A stretch of 64,000 bases of DNA from Lachnospiraceae bacterium (GTDB lineage Bacteria; Bacillota; Clostridia; Lachnospirales; Lachnospiraceae). The notes below the pieces were generated by a model that was not told where the DNA came from, made no database searches, and saw nothing but the letters and a program-made list of their open reading frames with translations. Both the position numbers and the translations under genes were made by a program. This document shows, one piece after another, positions 1 to 11,487 of the stretch (its first letter is position 1; each line of letters opens with the position of its first letter). Location: assembly GCA_022769665.1 (NCBI GenBank), contig JALEIR010000042.1, forward strand, positions 36,172-100,171. The letters run 5' to 3'.

Positions 1-169
1 CCTCGGTTATGATTCCCCGGACGGTTCCAAGCTCTGTCTCATGTACCAGAACCTTACCCAGAAGGTCTTTCGCTACGGTAATCCCGTCTCGGGCAAAAAA
101 ATTCCGTCCAAGCCGTTTCCCACATTTTACGGTTATTGTATTTTTATGCTCCCGCTCTGTTCTTTTCAT
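1..169 (-). CDS. 3-methyladenine DNA glycosylase (Mpg/AAG family), N-terminal part, runs off window edge
   Basis: Manual minus-strand translation from ATG at 169: MKRTEREHKNTITVKCGKRLGRNFFARDGITVAKDLLGKVLVHETELGTVRGIITE; FFARD..VAKDLLGK is typical of the AAG family. Absent from the ORF track because it is truncated. Confidence 0.8.
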   Translation of the reverse strand, partial: MKRTEREHKNTITVKCGKRLGRNFFARDGITVAKDLLGKVLVHETELGTVRGIITE

Positions 170-245
170 CCTTCATCTCTCCGCAGTGAATCTCTATAAA
201 CAAATCATACTTCATTTTATCACCGATGCAAATAGAATGAAAACA

Positions 246-512
246 CTATCTCACATGAAATCCGCTTTCGTTTTCCAGAAGCGGTATATCTTGGGACTCT
301 ATATTATCAATGACAATATAATCGCCGCTGTTAATCATGATAAGCATCCGGTCTATGGCTTCCTCCGTTCCCTGAACCTCCATCTCCACAGAACCGTCCC
401 ACTCATTTTTTACCCAACCCGTAATGCACATGCCGTTTGCCGCATATTTTGCCCGATACCTGAATCCGACACCCTGTACTCTTCCGGTAAATCGAAAATG
501 TTTTCTTACCAT
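246..512 (-). CDS. acyP: acylphosphatase
   Basis: GRVQGVGFRYRAKYAAN...GWVKNEWDGSVEMEVQG motif. Confidence 0.93.
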   Translation of the reverse strand: MVRKHFRFTGRVQGVGFRYRAKYAANGMCITGWVKNEWDGSVEMEVQGTEEAIDRMLIMINSGDYIVIDNIESQDIPLLENESGFHVR

Positions 513-576
513 ATCATCTATATCCCCGTAATTCTAATCGCAATTGTTTTCATCCCTTGTGTTTCTAAGATGAGCT

Positions 577-2400
577 TTATTTTAATATAATATAATCAGT
601 GGGCTCCTCCGGCTGATTACCTGCCGCAATATACTCTGCCCAGAGAGTTCTGGCATACTTTTCCGTTCCCAGAAACTGTTCTGCTCCGTCTTCGCCGAAT
701 GCTGCCGTGGCCAAGGCCCTGAAATTGTTGACATGGTCGGCAATTGTTAACGTATATCGTCTGTTTTCCTGCAAAGCCTCTCCGTTTACGGTGATACCCG
801 TCAGGACATAAGTCCCATCTTTCTTTTGTACCTCCATGGAAAACCCGCTGGATACCGGCAGTGTTTCATCCGAAAAAGGATTATTGCATGTATCATAGCC
901 CTCCACCGCAAGCCTGGCCAATTCAAATACCTCAGCGCCTGTAACCTCGCAGGTATACAAATGATTTCCTCCCGACTGCATGGCATACTCCAGCATCCTC
1001 TGTGAATAATCTGCGGCATACAGAGACCCTGTGCAAATGGAAGATGGCGCCAGAAGCAGCTCTGTGCCGCTGATTTTGCGCAGTGTATTGGCAATGACTG
1101 ATGTAGCCGGGCTTCCCCCGTCAGGCTGAAATACAACGGAATATCCGTTTTCCAATGTTGCAACCGTCTCCTCTTCCTTCCCGGCTAACTCTTTCAGAAG
1201 GGTATTCATGTTTTCATATGCACCCTCTGCATCCGTTTCTCCGGCCAGCAGCTTCTGCACAGATACTTTTGATGCCTGTAACAAACTGTCCGAAGTCAGC
1301 AAGGGATACATCCTGTTGGCAGCTATGACATCCTCCAGCTCGCTGAAGGTATCCGGAAAATCCACATCCACGCCACGGTTATAGGGAATCAGACAGGTAG
1401 GAGCCCCGTCAAGATATGCAGCGTATCCTTCCGGAGTGAACATGGCGTTCAGTACCTTTTCCGCCAGTTTCAATTTTTCCGGATTATTTTCCAAATTTCG
1501 GTTCAGAGCCACATGAAAAGCAGGCGTAAGCAAAATCCAGTTGTCTTCCTCGGTCTCTCCAAAGTAAGGCAGCAGTTTACATTTATGGTACTGAGAATAT
1601 GTCTGCAAATCCTCTGCCGTACCTCGTATCATGGCAACCTTCCCATCGGCAAAATCATTCAATGTCATGGTATAGCCTCTGGTAATTGCGTCCTCCGTAA
1701 GCCCTGTATCTTTCATAAAGGCTTCCAGCTTGTCAAATGCCCCTGTCCAAAGTTCCCTGTCCAGGTTATCTGTCGTTTCACTCTCGTAGTCCAGCCGCCA
1801 GGAAGTTCCCTCCAGACTGACCAATTCCGGAATGGAACAGCCTTCCAGTGTGTATAAACAGGTATAATCATATTTATAATCGCTCAGATAAGGCAGAATC
1901 CCTGCTTCTTTGAATTTTTCACAGGCTTCACGAAAGCCGGCATAATCTTCCGGCAATTTCACATTGTACTGTTCGAACAGCTCTACGTTTGCCACAAATC
2001 CGTTGACAACCCCTCCTCCGGGAAGCCAATATATCATACCGTCGCTATCCGTATAGTCATCCAAATAAGCCTTGTAAAATGTGGTCTCCGTTTTGCTCAA
2101 GTCCATCAGAGAGTTGTTCAGCTCCTGTACCTCCCGCACGGGCAGACATCCCACAATGATAATATCGGGAAGTTCACCGTTTTGCCTGCAGAATTCATAG
2201 TAAGCCACTTCACTTCTGCTTGCCACAAATTTGAAATCAACCTCCGGGACCGCCTCTGTCAGATACGGTGCAAAATCATTTAACATTTTTGTATCATATA
2301 AATATACCGTTATTTCATTATTCACAGTGCTTTTTTCTTTACTGCAGCCGGAAAGTGTAAACAGTGCACCGACAGCCAATATGAACAGTATCTTCCTCAT
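577..2400 (-). CDS. Lipoprotein: extracellular solute-binding-like N-terminus with 5'-nucleotidase C-terminal-like domain (paralog of 4967-6826)
   Basis: Lipobox LSGC; SBP-like sequence; C-terminal VIANTLRKISG..LPVSSGFSMEV..ITVNGEAL resembles the 5'-nucleotidase C domain. Confidence 0.75.
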   Translation of the reverse strand: MRKILFILAVGALFTLSGCSKEKSTVNNEITVYLYDTKMLNDFAPYLTEAVPEVDFKFVASRSEVAYYEFCRQNGELPDIIIVGCLPVREVQELNNSLMDLSKTETTFYKAYLDDYTDSDGMIYWLPGGGVVNGFVANVELFEQYNVKLPEDYAGFREACEKFKEAGILPYLSDYKYDYTCLYTLEGCSIPELVSLEGTSWRLDYESETTDNLDRELWTGAFDKLEAFMKDTGLTEDAITRGYTMTLNDFADGKVAMIRGTAEDLQTYSQYHKCKLLPYFGETEEDNWILLTPAFHVALNRNLENNPEKLKLAEKVLNAMFTPEGYAAYLDGAPTCLIPYNRGVDVDFPDTFSELEDVIAANRMYPLLTSDSLLQASKVSVQKLLAGETDAEGAYENMNTLLKELAGKEEETVATLENGYSVVFQPDGGSPATSVIANTLRKISGTELLLAPSSICTGSLYAADYSQRMLEYAMQSGGNHLYTCEVTGAEVFELARLAVEGYDTCNNPFSDETLPVSSGFSMEVQKKDGTYVLTGITVNGEALQENRRYTLTIADHVNNFRALATAAFGEDGAEQFLGTEKYARTLWAEYIAAGNQPEEPTDYIILK

Positions 2401-2430
2401 GGTTCTATCCTCCCTAAAGCCTGCATGAAG

Positions 2431-4953
2431 CTATTTCCCAATCAGTTTTGCAACCGTGCTGCGCAGTTTCTCCACACCAATCGGTTTTGCAATATGTGCA
2501 TTCATGCCTGCCTCCATAGCCCTTCGCACATCTTCCTCAAAAGCATTCGCCGTCATGGCAACAATGGGAATCCGGGAAGCATCCGGATGCCCGCAGGAGC
2601 GAATTCGGCGGGCAGCCTCATAACCATCCATCACCGGCATCTGAATATCCATAAAGATTAAATCAAATTCTCCCGGCTTCGAATTGCAAAATGCTTCCAC
2701 TACTTCTTTTCCGTTTACTGTCAGTTTACATTCTGCCCCTTCCATATTGAGGAGTGCCTCCAGGATTTCAGCGTTAAGCACATTGTCCTCCGCTGCCAGG
2801 AAACGCAAGCCTTCCATGAAGCGCTCTTCCGCCACCCCAACATCCTTTTCCTCACTCTCCGAGCTCTCTTCCTGTTTTTTTTCAGGGACCTGCAGCAGCT
2901 CCAGGTTAACGGTGAAAGTACTGCCTTTTCCCGGTGTACTGTCAACCAGAATTGTACCTCCCATTAAGTCCACAATATTTTTCGTAATTGCCATGCCCAA
3001 ACCTGTTCCCTGAATCTCTCTGTTACTTTCAGTGTTCTCTCTGGAAAAAGGTTCAAATATGGTCTTCACATAATTCTCACTCATACCGCATCCGTTGTCC
3101 GCCACAACAAAACGCAGATGAATATGTCTGCGGATTGTGCTTTCCGTTCCCTCCACCTTCAGGAAGATGGTTCCTTCAGGCTGTGTGTACTTGACTGCGT
3201 TGGAAAGCAGATTCAAAAGAATCTGGCTTAGCCTGGTTCTGTCTCCCAGCAGCATCTTCGGAAGTTTTCCCTCTTTGCTTATCCGAAATGTCTGCCTCTT
3301 TGCCCCCGCCTGAGAGAGAACAATGGAACCGGTTTCCTCTAACAGCTCCTCCAAATCGAATTCCGCCACATGCAGGGTAGTCTGTCCGCTTTCAATCTTG
3401 CTCATATCCAGAATATCATTGATTAATCCCAGCAAATGTCGTCCGGAATAATCGATTTTTCTGGTATACTCCCTTGCCTTCTCCGGGAGCTCCACATTTC
3501 TCTCCAACAGTGTAGTAAAACCGATAATCGCATTCATAGGTGTCCTGATGTCATGAGATATGTTGGCAAGGAAATTGCTCTTTGCGGCATTGGCGCTTTT
3601 TGCCATCTCCAGTGCATTTTCCAGCGCCTGATTAGTCGCCTTTTCATCAGTTCGGTCGGATAAAACTACGATATATTTTTCGCTGTCACGAATCATGGTA
3701 CAAAACGCAGTTGCCTGAAACCACAGTGTCGCACCTGTTTTCCGATGAATGTACTCACGCTCCCATTCTTTTTTCTCTCCGGGTATCATCTTCGGCAGCT
3801 CATCCGCAATTCTGGGTGCATCTGAATCCCGCAACAACCCGCTCAAAACATTGATATCATCCCGAATCACTTCCTCCGGAATCCCGACAATCTTGTATAC
3901 ATTGGGACTGATATAGCTCACACGCAGGGTATCTGCGTCAATCATCAGGAAAATATCATCTACGTTACCGGAAAGCATACTGAACAATTCTTCCCGGTAC
4001 AGAATTTCCGTATCCTTTTCTTCCAGGCTTCGTCTGTTTTTTTGAATGACCAGCATCGTCAGCACGATAATAATTATCCCTGCAACGCCGGCAACCAGCA
4101 TCAATGACGCCGTCTGTAATTTGTTCATACTGGCATTTACCACACCGGTAGGGACAACCCCCAGCACCATCCAATCTTCAAACTCCACGGGTTCATAGAT
4201 CAAATAGTACTCGTCAAACTCCGTACGAAAGGATGTCGCTCCAAGGACACCATTCTGAAAATCCTGCCTGATTTTATCAATCCGGTCGTCACTCATATCC
4301 GATTTGCTTTCCAGCATGGCGATAAAGTTAAATATACTGTTTTCTCTGTTCTGGGCATTGTCCGCAAAAACCCGCCCGTCTCCATAGGCAATGTAGCTGT
4401 TGGATTTCCCGTTAAATGCCGATATTTCCAGGTTTGCCATAAGGTCCTTATTGTCAAAACTGATTGCGACTGCTTCATAGGAGAAACCCCTGAAGATTCC
4501 CTGTTCCGCCGGCACGGCAAAAATAATCAGTTCAGGAGACCCAAACAAAACCGCATTTACCACAACCGGCTGTCTTTCCACAATCAGCTTTGTAAGCTGC
4601 CGTTTCATATCCAGATATCCTTTATCTCCGTCAGGAGTCATATAAGCTCCGTCCTTGGAAATAAAGTAAAACTCTGTAAAACCCTCCTTTTCCTGCACTT
4701 CCCTGATAAAGCTTTCCACCAGGGCATCATCCCCCGCATCCCGAAGATATGGAACGCATTCCTCCATATTCTTCCAGTTTCTCTCTACCATACTGTGCAA
4801 TGAACGGTTTGCCTGACTGTATATTTCCAACAGATGGCTGGTACTCTCCTCATAAATCGCTTTGGATACAAAACGGTAATAACCGACGCCTGCCGTTGCA
4901 ACTATCCCAAATACAAAAATGACTGATATGATATGAATAAATCTTTTTCGCAT
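2431..4953 (-). CDS. Hybrid sensor histidine kinase/response regulator (extracytoplasmic sensor, PAS, HisKA, HATPase, REC)
   Basis: [22 protein letters not shown]-box; [35 protein letters not shown] receiver; two TM segments. Confidence 0.93.
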   Translation of the reverse strand: MRKRFIHIISVIFVFGIVATAGVGYYRFVSKAIYEESTSHLLEIYSQANRSLHSMVERNWKNMEECVPYLRDAGDDALVESFIREVQEKEGFTEFYFISKDGAYMTPDGDKGYLDMKRQLTKLIVERQPVVVNAVLFGSPELIIFAVPAEQGIFRGFSYEAVAISFDNKDLMANLEISAFNGKSNSYIAYGDGRVFADNAQNRENSIFNFIAMLESKSDMSDDRIDKIRQDFQNGVLGATSFRTEFDEYYLIYEPVEFEDWMVLGVVPTGVVNASMNKLQTASLMLVAGVAGIIIIVLTMLVIQKNRRSLEEKDTEILYREELFSMLSGNVDDIFLMIDADTLRVSYISPNVYKIVGIPEEVIRDDINVLSGLLRDSDAPRIADELPKMIPGEKKEWEREYIHRKTGATLWFQATAFCTMIRDSEKYIVVLSDRTDEKATNQALENALEMAKSANAAKSNFLANISHDIRTPMNAIIGFTTLLERNVELPEKAREYTRKIDYSGRHLLGLINDILDMSKIESGQTTLHVAEFDLEELLEETGSIVLSQAGAKRQTFRISKEGKLPKMLLGDRTRLSQILLNLLSNAVKYTQPEGTIFLKVEGTESTIRRHIHLRFVVADNGCGMSENYVKTIFEPFSRENTESNREIQGTGLGMAITKNIVDLMGGTILVDSTPGKGSTFTVNLELLQVPEKKQEESSESEEKDVGVAEERFMEGLRFLAAEDNVLNAEILEALLNMEGAECKLTVNGKEVVEAFCNSKPGEFDLIFMDIQMPVMDGYEAARRIRSCGHPDASRIPIVAMTANAFEEDVRRAMEAGMNAHIAKPIGVEKLRSTVAKLIGK

Positions 4954-4966
4954 AATCGCCGCCCTC

Positions 4967-6826
4967 TCAACGGATTGTTACATACTCCGTGGGCGCTTCC
5001 GGCTGCCCACCCTCCGCCAGTATCTCCTGAAAATACTCTATGGCGCTTCCTTCCATAGGCTCAAGCTTTTCCTTTATTTCTCCGGGCATAGGGCAATTCC
5101 GGAAAAATGCAGCTTCTATTGCATTGTCATTTCCCAGCATATTAACCCGAAAAAGCGCATTATCCTCAATTTCTTTACCGTTTATCGTCACTTCTTCCAA
5201 CGTGTAGGTTCCGTCTTGGTTGTCCTTTATTTTATATTCCATACCACTGGTCACAGGAATCTGATTCAGGTGGCATATCGGATTGCTGCCGTCCTCCTTC
5301 ACATTGACCAGCCAATCCATCACCTCCCTTATTTGTGCTCCTGTCAACTCAGCCTGCTTTAATGCAACACGGTTATGAATCAGCCATTTCATCTGCTCCT
5401 GCGTATATTCTCCCTCATAAATGGAAGAGGTGATAATTGTGGTGTATCCGATCAGCACATCTGCTCCTGTTGCCTTCCGCAAAGTATTGGCTACTGCCGA
5501 AACCGCTTTACTGCCATGTTCCGTAAAGGTATAATCATATCCTGTCTCCATATAGCAAACCGCTTCTCCCGCAGTTTCTTCACCGGGCATAGAAAGCTGT
5601 CTGTCAAAGTCTTCGTAAGCCTCCCTTGCGTCATACACCCCTCTTATCATATTTTGAACCACGTTTTGGGATATGGAAAAAAACTCTGTTGACGCCAGTC
5701 TTTGATACATATGATTCTGTTCCAGACAACGCTCTGCGCGAAGCAAACTTTTATCCGGTTCAAAGTTCACTGTCTTACTATAGGTAAGCACAGCATTGCC
5801 GGATGCGGCTCTGCGCTGCCCTTCCTCACTGAACATCGCCTCCAACACTTTTATGACATTTTCTTTCTTGACGGTATCCTGTTCCACATCATTGTTTACG
5901 GCAACCTGGAAAACAGGATAGGTCAGAAGCCAATTATCATTCTCGGTTTCTCCAAAATAAGGCAGCATGGTTGTATTGATTCCGTTTTCCGTTTGCAGGA
6001 CAATACAATCACTGACTGTTCCCCGAAACATCGCAAGCCTTCCGTCAACAAATAAGGCTTTTATATCATTAAACGTTCTATTCATATCCTCGGGTTTTAC
6101 ATAAGTATCCGCAAGGAAGCGTTCCAGCTTGTCAAAAACCACCGGCCATACATACTCATCCAGCCCCGTGGCACCGTCTACCGTCTCGCTCTCATACTGC
6201 ATACGCCAGTTTATTCCTTTCAGGCTCATTAATTCAGGAATAGCACACCCCTGCATTACCTCAAGGCAGCTGTAATCCGCCTGATAATCATTATAAAAGC
6301 CTCCAATTCCGTTTTCTTCAAATATTCTGCAGGCATTGGCGAAGTCAGCATAATTGTTGGGTAGCGGTACATCATAGGCCTCGAAGATATCCCGGTTGGC
6401 AATGATTCCGTCTACCTCCGCACACATGGGCAGCCACTGAATCGCTCCATCGGTATCACGATTATTTTCAATATAGGAGGTGTAAAATGTACCCACCAGC
6501 TCTGTCCTGCTTAAATCTAACAGATGATTCTTCAGCTGAGTGGCGTCATTTAACGAAAATCGACGGCAGGTTAGTATATCCGGCAAATCTCCCTTCTCCT
6601 CCAGGTAGCAATAAAAGTCCATGGAATTGTTGCCCACAATAAATTCAAAATCCAACTCCGGAAACTGTTTTTCCAACCACGGAGTTAACTCCTTCGTCAT
6701 AGAAAAATCCCATAAATACATGGTAATCTTATTGCTGTCATTCTCTTCCCGTACTTCCCCTTTACAGGCAGACAACCCGATGAACAGCGTCACCGCAACA
6801 AATACAAAAACAATCCTCTTTTTCAT
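4967..6826 (-). CDS. Lipoprotein: extracellular solute-binding-like plus 5'-nucleotidase C-like domain
   Basis: Lipobox LSAC; same layout as 577-2400 (e.g. [12 protein letters not shown] vs [27 protein letters not shown] vs [15 protein letters not shown]). Confidence 0.78.
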   Translation of the reverse strand: MKKRIVFVFVAVTLFIGLSACKGEVREENDSNKITMYLWDFSMTKELTPWLEKQFPELDFEFIVGNNSMDFYCYLEEKGDLPDILTCRRFSLNDATQLKNHLLDLSRTELVGTFYTSYIENNRDTDGAIQWLPMCAEVDGIIANRDIFEAYDVPLPNNYADFANACRIFEENGIGGFYNDYQADYSCLEVMQGCAIPELMSLKGINWRMQYESETVDGATGLDEYVWPVVFDKLERFLADTYVKPEDMNRTFNDIKALFVDGRLAMFRGTVSDCIVLQTENGINTTMLPYFGETENDNWLLTYPVFQVAVNNDVEQDTVKKENVIKVLEAMFSEEGQRRAASGNAVLTYSKTVNFEPDKSLLRAERCLEQNHMYQRLASTEFFSISQNVVQNMIRGVYDAREAYEDFDRQLSMPGEETAGEAVCYMETGYDYTFTEHGSKAVSAVANTLRKATGADVLIGYTTIITSSIYEGEYTQEQMKWLIHNRVALKQAELTGAQIREVMDWLVNVKEDGSNPICHLNQIPVTSGMEYKIKDNQDGTYTLEEVTINGKEIEDNALFRVNMLGNDNAIEAAFFRNCPMPGEIKEKLEPMEGSAIEYFQEILAEGGQPEAPTEYVTIR

Positions 6827-7023
6827 ATTTTCCCCTATACCAGTGCAATACTCTCTTCATTCGACAAAACTCTTTCATTAAATATAGCATAAATCCATAA
6901 CCAATAAAACTATATTTCATCGCGCATTCCGTGTGCCGTCACAAACCTCTTGCGGTTCCGTCTTTCTGATGCTATACTTGTTGGCGAAAGTCAGAGCCGT
7001 ACAGACGGCAGACGGGAGATACC

Positions 7024-7839
7024 ATGAAAACACCGGAAAATTTGAAAAAGAAGAAACTGTTTTTGTTCGACATAGACGGCACTCTTGCGGTAGGAGATAC
7101 GCTGTATGAGGGAAGCGCCGAACTTTTGTCCTATATTGAGCGCATCGGTGGGAAGTCCTATTTTATCACCAACAATTCTACCAAAAGCGGATTGGATTAT
7201 GTAAAAAAATTCCGCAATGCCTTCCGTCTGGAAACCACAGAAGAACAATTTATCACCTCCGGTTACATGACTGTCTGCTTTCTGAAAAAGCATTACAGCG
7301 GCAAAAAAATATTTGTGCTGGGAACTGCTTCCTTCATAGCCGAACTAAAGAAAAACGGTCTGAAAGTAACGGAAACCGCAGATGAGAATATCGATTGCGT
7401 AGTTGTAGCTTATGACAGCGAACTCACTTACGAAAAGCTGATTCAGGTATCCAGGGTTCTGCAGACTGCAAATGTCCCCTTTTACGCCACCAATCCCGAT
7501 TTGCGCTGTCCCATCGACTTCGGCTTTATTCCCGACTGCGGCGCAATCTGCGATATGATTACTGCCACCACAGACAAAAAGCCCATATATCTGGGTAAGC
7601 CAAGCAAAGAGGTGGTAGAATTGTGTCTGGAACTCTCGGGCTTTACCAAAGAGGAAACTCTGGTGGTGGGAGACCGGCTCTATACGGACATCGCCTGCGG
7701 CATCAACGGAGGTGTAGATACCTGCGTTGTTTTTACCGGGGAAGCCAAACCTTCCGATATGAAATCTACCCCTTATCCCGCAGACTACGAATTTCAAAAT
7801 ATAAAAGAGCTCCTGAAGCAATGCTCAGAAGCTCAATAG
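7024..7839 (+). CDS. HAD-IIA family hydrolase (NagD-like)
   Basis: LFLFDIDGTLAVGDTLYEGS, FITNNSTKS, YLGKPSKEV, VVGDRLYTDI motifs. Confidence 0.93.
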   Translation: MKTPENLKKKKLFLFDIDGTLAVGDTLYEGSAELLSYIERIGGKSYFITNNSTKSGLDYVKKFRNAFRLETTEEQFITSGYMTVCFLKKHYSGKKIFVLGTASFIAELKKNGLKVTETADENIDCVVVAYDSELTYEKLIQVSRVLQTANVPFYATNPDLRCPIDFGFIPDCGAICDMITATTDKKPIYLGKPSKEVVELCLELSGFTKEETLVVGDRLYTDIACGINGGVDTCVVFTGEAKPSDMKSTPYPADYEFQNIKELLKQCSEAQ

Positions 7840-7864
7840 CTTGTTCGGATTTTCCCATGAATTC

Positions 7865-8770
7865 TTATTCGTGAATTGCTTTTTCAATAATACCGAAGCC
7901 CAAAGGATAAGGGCCGGTGTGAACGCCGATGGTAGCGCCAATCTGACAGACAGGAATCTCTTTTACATCAATTCCCCTGCCATGCAGTACCTCCAACGCA
8001 TGATCCCTGAGTTCTTTTCCTTCCTCCATATCGTAGCCGTATCCCAACACGATGCTGTAGCAGTCAACCGGCAGATGACTGCTTCCGATGTAGTCCAAAA
8101 GCAGTTCCAAGGCTTTCTCCGTCGTTCTCTTTCTGCTGCGTCCGATACCCGAGGGATAAATCTCTCCGTTCTTCAGCGTGATGACCGGGCGGATACCAAG
8201 CACGCTCCCCGCCACCGCTGTCACCTTACCGATACGTCCGCCATGCTTTAAGTACTCCATATCGCCTATGGTAAAGAAAATTCTTCCCGTCCCCTTTATC
8301 TGCTCCAAACGTGCCACAGCATCCCGGTAGCTTGTTCCGGCATCCCGCAGTTTCACCGCTTCCAGTACATACAATCCCTGCAAAACCGTATTAATGCAGG
8401 AATCAATCACCGTAATCTCCGCACCGGGATATTCCTCCAACACAATCTCTCTGGCATTAACGGCGGACTGCACGGAGCCGCTGAATTTTGTGGTAATGCA
8501 AATACAAATCACAGGTGTACCTTCCTGTGCGTAGGGTAAAAAAACATCCACATAATCCTGGGTGGAAGGCATGGAAGACTTGGGATATACTCCCTTTTTG
8601 TCAACCATCTGCTGATAAAAATCCCTGACACCGATATCTACGTTTTCCTTTAAATAATGCTCATCATCAAAGGACACATAAAAGGGAACCACTGTGATAT
8701 TCTTTTCTTCCGCCAGCTCTGTAGGCAAATCACAGGAACCGTCGCTGATAATATGGAACGTTTCACTCAT
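7865..8770 (-). CDS. DegV family protein (fatty-acid-binding fold)
   Basis: HIISDGSCDLP, SSMPSTQDYVDVF, FTIGDMEYLKHGGRIGK; start chosen at MSETFH. Confidence 0.92.
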   Translation of the reverse strand: MSETFHIISDGSCDLPTELAEEKNITVVPFYVSFDDEHYLKENVDIGVRDFYQQMVDKKGVYPKSSMPSTQDYVDVFLPYAQEGTPVICICITTKFSGSVQSAVNAREIVLEEYPGAEITVIDSCINTVLQGLYVLEAVKLRDAGTSYRDAVARLEQIKGTGRIFFTIGDMEYLKHGGRIGKVTAVAGSVLGIRPVITLKNGEIYPSGIGRSRKRTTEKALELLLDYIGSSHLPVDCYSIVLGYGYDMEEGKELRDHALEVLHGRGIDVKEIPVCQIGATIGVHTGPYPLGFGIIEKAIHE

Positions 8771-8908
8771 ATATAAACTTACCTTTCGTAAAAACATTTT
8801 AACCATGTACACGATACCACGTTCCAAATAAAATAGCAACTGATTTAAAGGCTCAAAAACATATTTTATAGTTTTTTAATCTTTTATTCGTGGTTTTGAA
8901 TACTACTT

Positions 8909-9931
8909 TCAATTTAATGTATCATGATAAACACGTAACACATTTTCATAAAAGATTTTATCCAGTTGTTCCTCCGTGAAGCCTGCTCTTTGCAGCGCAC
9001 ACCAAAGCTTTTCCATACTTTGTACTCCGGGCAACTCCTCATGGGTATCAATTCCGTCAAAGTCACTTCCCAGTCCAATTACCTCAATTCCGCCCACATC
9101 CGCGATATACCTTGCATGACGCACCACAGCCTCTATGGTTCCGGGATTCTTCTCTCCAAAAGGAACTTCCTCCAGAAAGTCGGCACAGTAATTAAGTCCC
9201 ATGACACCGCCTCTCTCTGCCAGCTTCCGAATCATATCGTCCGTCAGATTCCGCACACAGGGGCTGACAGCTCTGGCATCAGAGTGACTTGCCACAAAAG
9301 GCTTCTTCGTCACCTCCAGCACATCATAAAAGCCTGCATCCGAGAGATGGGATACATCGGGAATCATGCCCAGTTTTTCCATTTCGGCTACAAACTCCCT
9401 TCCCCGCCCCGTCAGGCCGTTCTTCTCATCCGGTGTGTGAAAATAAGCTTCAAAGGCGCTTTGGGATTCTCTTGCGTGTTTTCCCAGCTCTCTGTCAAAA
9501 TTGGGGTATCCCAGCTCGTTTGGAAAATTCCAGGTCAGCGTAAGCATCCTCACCCCCATATCGTAAAGCTGCCTCAATTTTTGTATATCGCCTCCGCAGA
9601 CAGCTCCCTCCTCCACCGTCAGCATAGCAGAGAGTTTTCCTTCCGAACGGTTTTTTTCAATATCCGAAAACCGAAGCACCGGTGCAATCAAATCGCTGTT
9701 CTTTTTCAGTTCTTCCCGATACAGCCGATACAGTCTGCACACCCGCTCCCAGGGGTCTTGGTCCCGGTCCAGTTCCACAAACAAGGCAAAATTCTGAAGC
9801 AGATAGTCTCCCTGTTTCATGCGAAGCAAATCCAGGTGGCCGGTGTTTTGCCGCAGGGTTTCTTTGCTTCCTTCGTCCTGCAGGTTGAGAAGTCTGCTGA
9901 TGGTATCGCAGTGCATGTCGATGACTTTCAT
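8909..9931 (-). CDS. Membrane dipeptidase (peptidase M19)
   Basis: VIDMHCDTI, FVASHSDARAV, IEVIGLGSDFDGID. Confidence 0.93.
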   Translation of the reverse strand: MKVIDMHCDTISRLLNLQDEGSKETLRQNTGHLDLLRMKQGDYLLQNFALFVELDRDQDPWERVCRLYRLYREELKKNSDLIAPVLRFSDIEKNRSEGKLSAMLTVEEGAVCGGDIQKLRQLYDMGVRMLTLTWNFPNELGYPNFDRELGKHARESQSAFEAYFHTPDEKNGLTGRGREFVAEMEKLGMIPDVSHLSDAGFYDVLEVTKKPFVASHSDARAVSPCVRNLTDDMIRKLAERGGVMGLNYCADFLEEVPFGEKNPGTIEAVVRHARYIADVGGIEVIGLGSDFDGIDTHEELPGVQSMEKLWCALQRAGFTEEQLDKIFYENVLRVYHDTLN

Positions 9932-10044
9932 TTTATTTTGCAGCAGTTCAGTTAAGTAATTACTGTAAATGAACTGTCACTTTCTCCCTTCTGATATAAT
10001 GATATCTGAGTTTCAGATACACGCCTTGTCATGCGTAGATGCAA

Positions 10045-10074
10045 CAGGAGGAGTACCTTCCGATACTCCTCCTG
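10045..10074 (-). terminator. Hairpin downstream of the uraA-like gene
   Basis: AGGAGGAGTA / TACTCCTCCT inverted repeat after the stop at 10123. Confidence 0.6.
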
Positions 10075-10122
10075 TATTTGTACTAAATATATATTCGCTG
10101 ATTTTTGAATCATTCGAAGGAA

Positions 10123-11487
10123 TTACTGCTCTTTTTCCTTGTTCATCACTGCGAAATTAACGCCGGTGTCATCGGGCTTTTCCTCATCAAAGACATAATC
10201 TTTTCCGGGAAGTACAGCGTTGAGGATAATACCTACCAGAGCACCTACAGCCAGACCGGAGAGGCTGATGGTAACAGAACCGACAGCGAAGGAGATTGCT
10301 CCTGCTGCGCTGAACTTGATACCGATAGCCAGTACCAGAATCAATGCTGCAATGATAACGTTGCGGCTCTTGGAGAAGTCGCAGTGAGATTCTACCAGGT
10401 TACGAACACCGACTGCAGAAATCATACCGTAAAGCACCAGGGATACACCGCCCACGGTTGCGGAAGGCATGCAGCCGATAATTGCCGCAAACTTAGGGCA
10501 GAAAGAAAACAGGATTGCAAAGCAGGCTGCCACACGGATAACCAGAGGATCATATACCTTGGTCAGGGAAAGCACCCCTGTGTTCTCGCCGTAGGTTGTA
10601 TTTGCAGGTGCACCGAACAGAGCAGCCAAAATGGTAGCAAGTCCGTCGCCAAGCAGTGTTCTGTGAAGTCCGGGTTCCTTAATGAAATTCTTTCCGACCG
10701 TAGAGGAGATGGCAGAAACATCACCGATGTGCTCCACAATAGTCGCCAGTGCGATAGGCATAATGGTAATGACTGAGGTAATCAGCAGAGAAACATTTCC
10801 GTCCTTGAATGCCCAGAATACGGTTCTGTCAAAATGAACGGGAAGGCCAACCCATGCCGCATCAGCTACGGATGAGAAATCAACACGTCCCATTATGGCT
10901 GCCAGCAGATAGGAGCCGATTACACCGATAATAATGGGAACAATCTTTATCATGCCCTTGCCCCAGATGTTGCAGATAATAATTAAAACAATGGCAACAA
11001 GCGCAATCAGCCAGTCGGAAGAACAGCTGTCAATAGCAGACTGTGAAAGTGTAAGACCGATGGCAATGATAATGGGGCCTGTTACGATAGGCGGGAAGAA
11101 CTTCATTACCTTTCCGGTACCGAACAGCTTAATCAAAAGAGCAAGCAGCAGATACAACAACCCTGCGCAAGCTACACCGAAGCAGGCATAAGGCAGAAGT
11201 TCAGGTTCTCCATTTGGAGCAATGGCGAAGTAACCGCCTAAGAATGCGAAAGAGGAACCTAAGAATGCAGGTACCTTTCTCTTTGTCAGGAAATGGAACA
11301 GCAGTGTACCCAGACCTGCAAACAACAATGTTGTAGATACGTCAAGTCCCGTCAGAATGGGAACCAGAATCGTGGCACCGAACATTGCAAACATATGCTG
11401 CAGGCCCAGCACCGCTACCTTGGGAGCGCCAAGGGTTTTGGCATCGTAGATGCCGCTCTCGCCGAGAGTTGTCTTTTTCTCGCTCAT
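10123..11487 (-). CDS. uraA: Uracil/xanthine permease family transporter (NCS2, UraA-like)
   Basis: VAVLGLQHMFAMFGATILVPILTGLD; start at ATG 11487 with AGGAGG SD. Confidence 0.88.
   Translation of the reverse strand: MSEKKTTLGESGIYDAKTLGAPKVAVLGLQHMFAMFGATILVPILTGLDVSTTLLFAGLGTLLFHFLTKRKVPAFLGSSFAFLGGYFAIAPNGEPELLPYACFGVACAGLLYLLLALLIKLFGTGKVMKFFPPIVTGPIIIAIGLTLSQSAIDSCSSDWLIALVAIVLIIICNIWGKGMIKIVPIIIGVIGSYLLAAIMGRVDFSSVADAAWVGLPVHFDRTVFWAFKDGNVSLLITSVITIMPIALATIVEHIGDVSAISSTVGKNFIKEPGLHRTLLGDGLATILAALFGAPANTTYGENTGVLSLTKVYDPLVIRVAACFAILFSFCPKFAAIIGCMPSATVGGVSLVLYGMISAVGVRNLVESHCDFSKSRNVIIAALILVLAIGIKFSAAGAISFAVGSVTISLSGLAVGALVGIILNAVLPGKDYVFDEEKPDDTGVNFAVMNKEKEQ

Noticed and set aside
8966-9955. 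329-aa plus-strand ORF
   Set aside because: Lies antisense to the well-supported M19 dipeptidase; sequence is low-complexity Cys/His/Arg-rich as expected for a shadow frame; no SD.
10003-10020. Short inverted repeat gTATCTGAgttTCAGATAc
   Set aside because: Only 7-bp arms in an intergenic region after a terminator; no further support.
10105-10776. 223-aa plus-strand ORF
   Set aside because: Antisense to the UraA-like permease; composition typical of a shadow ORF.
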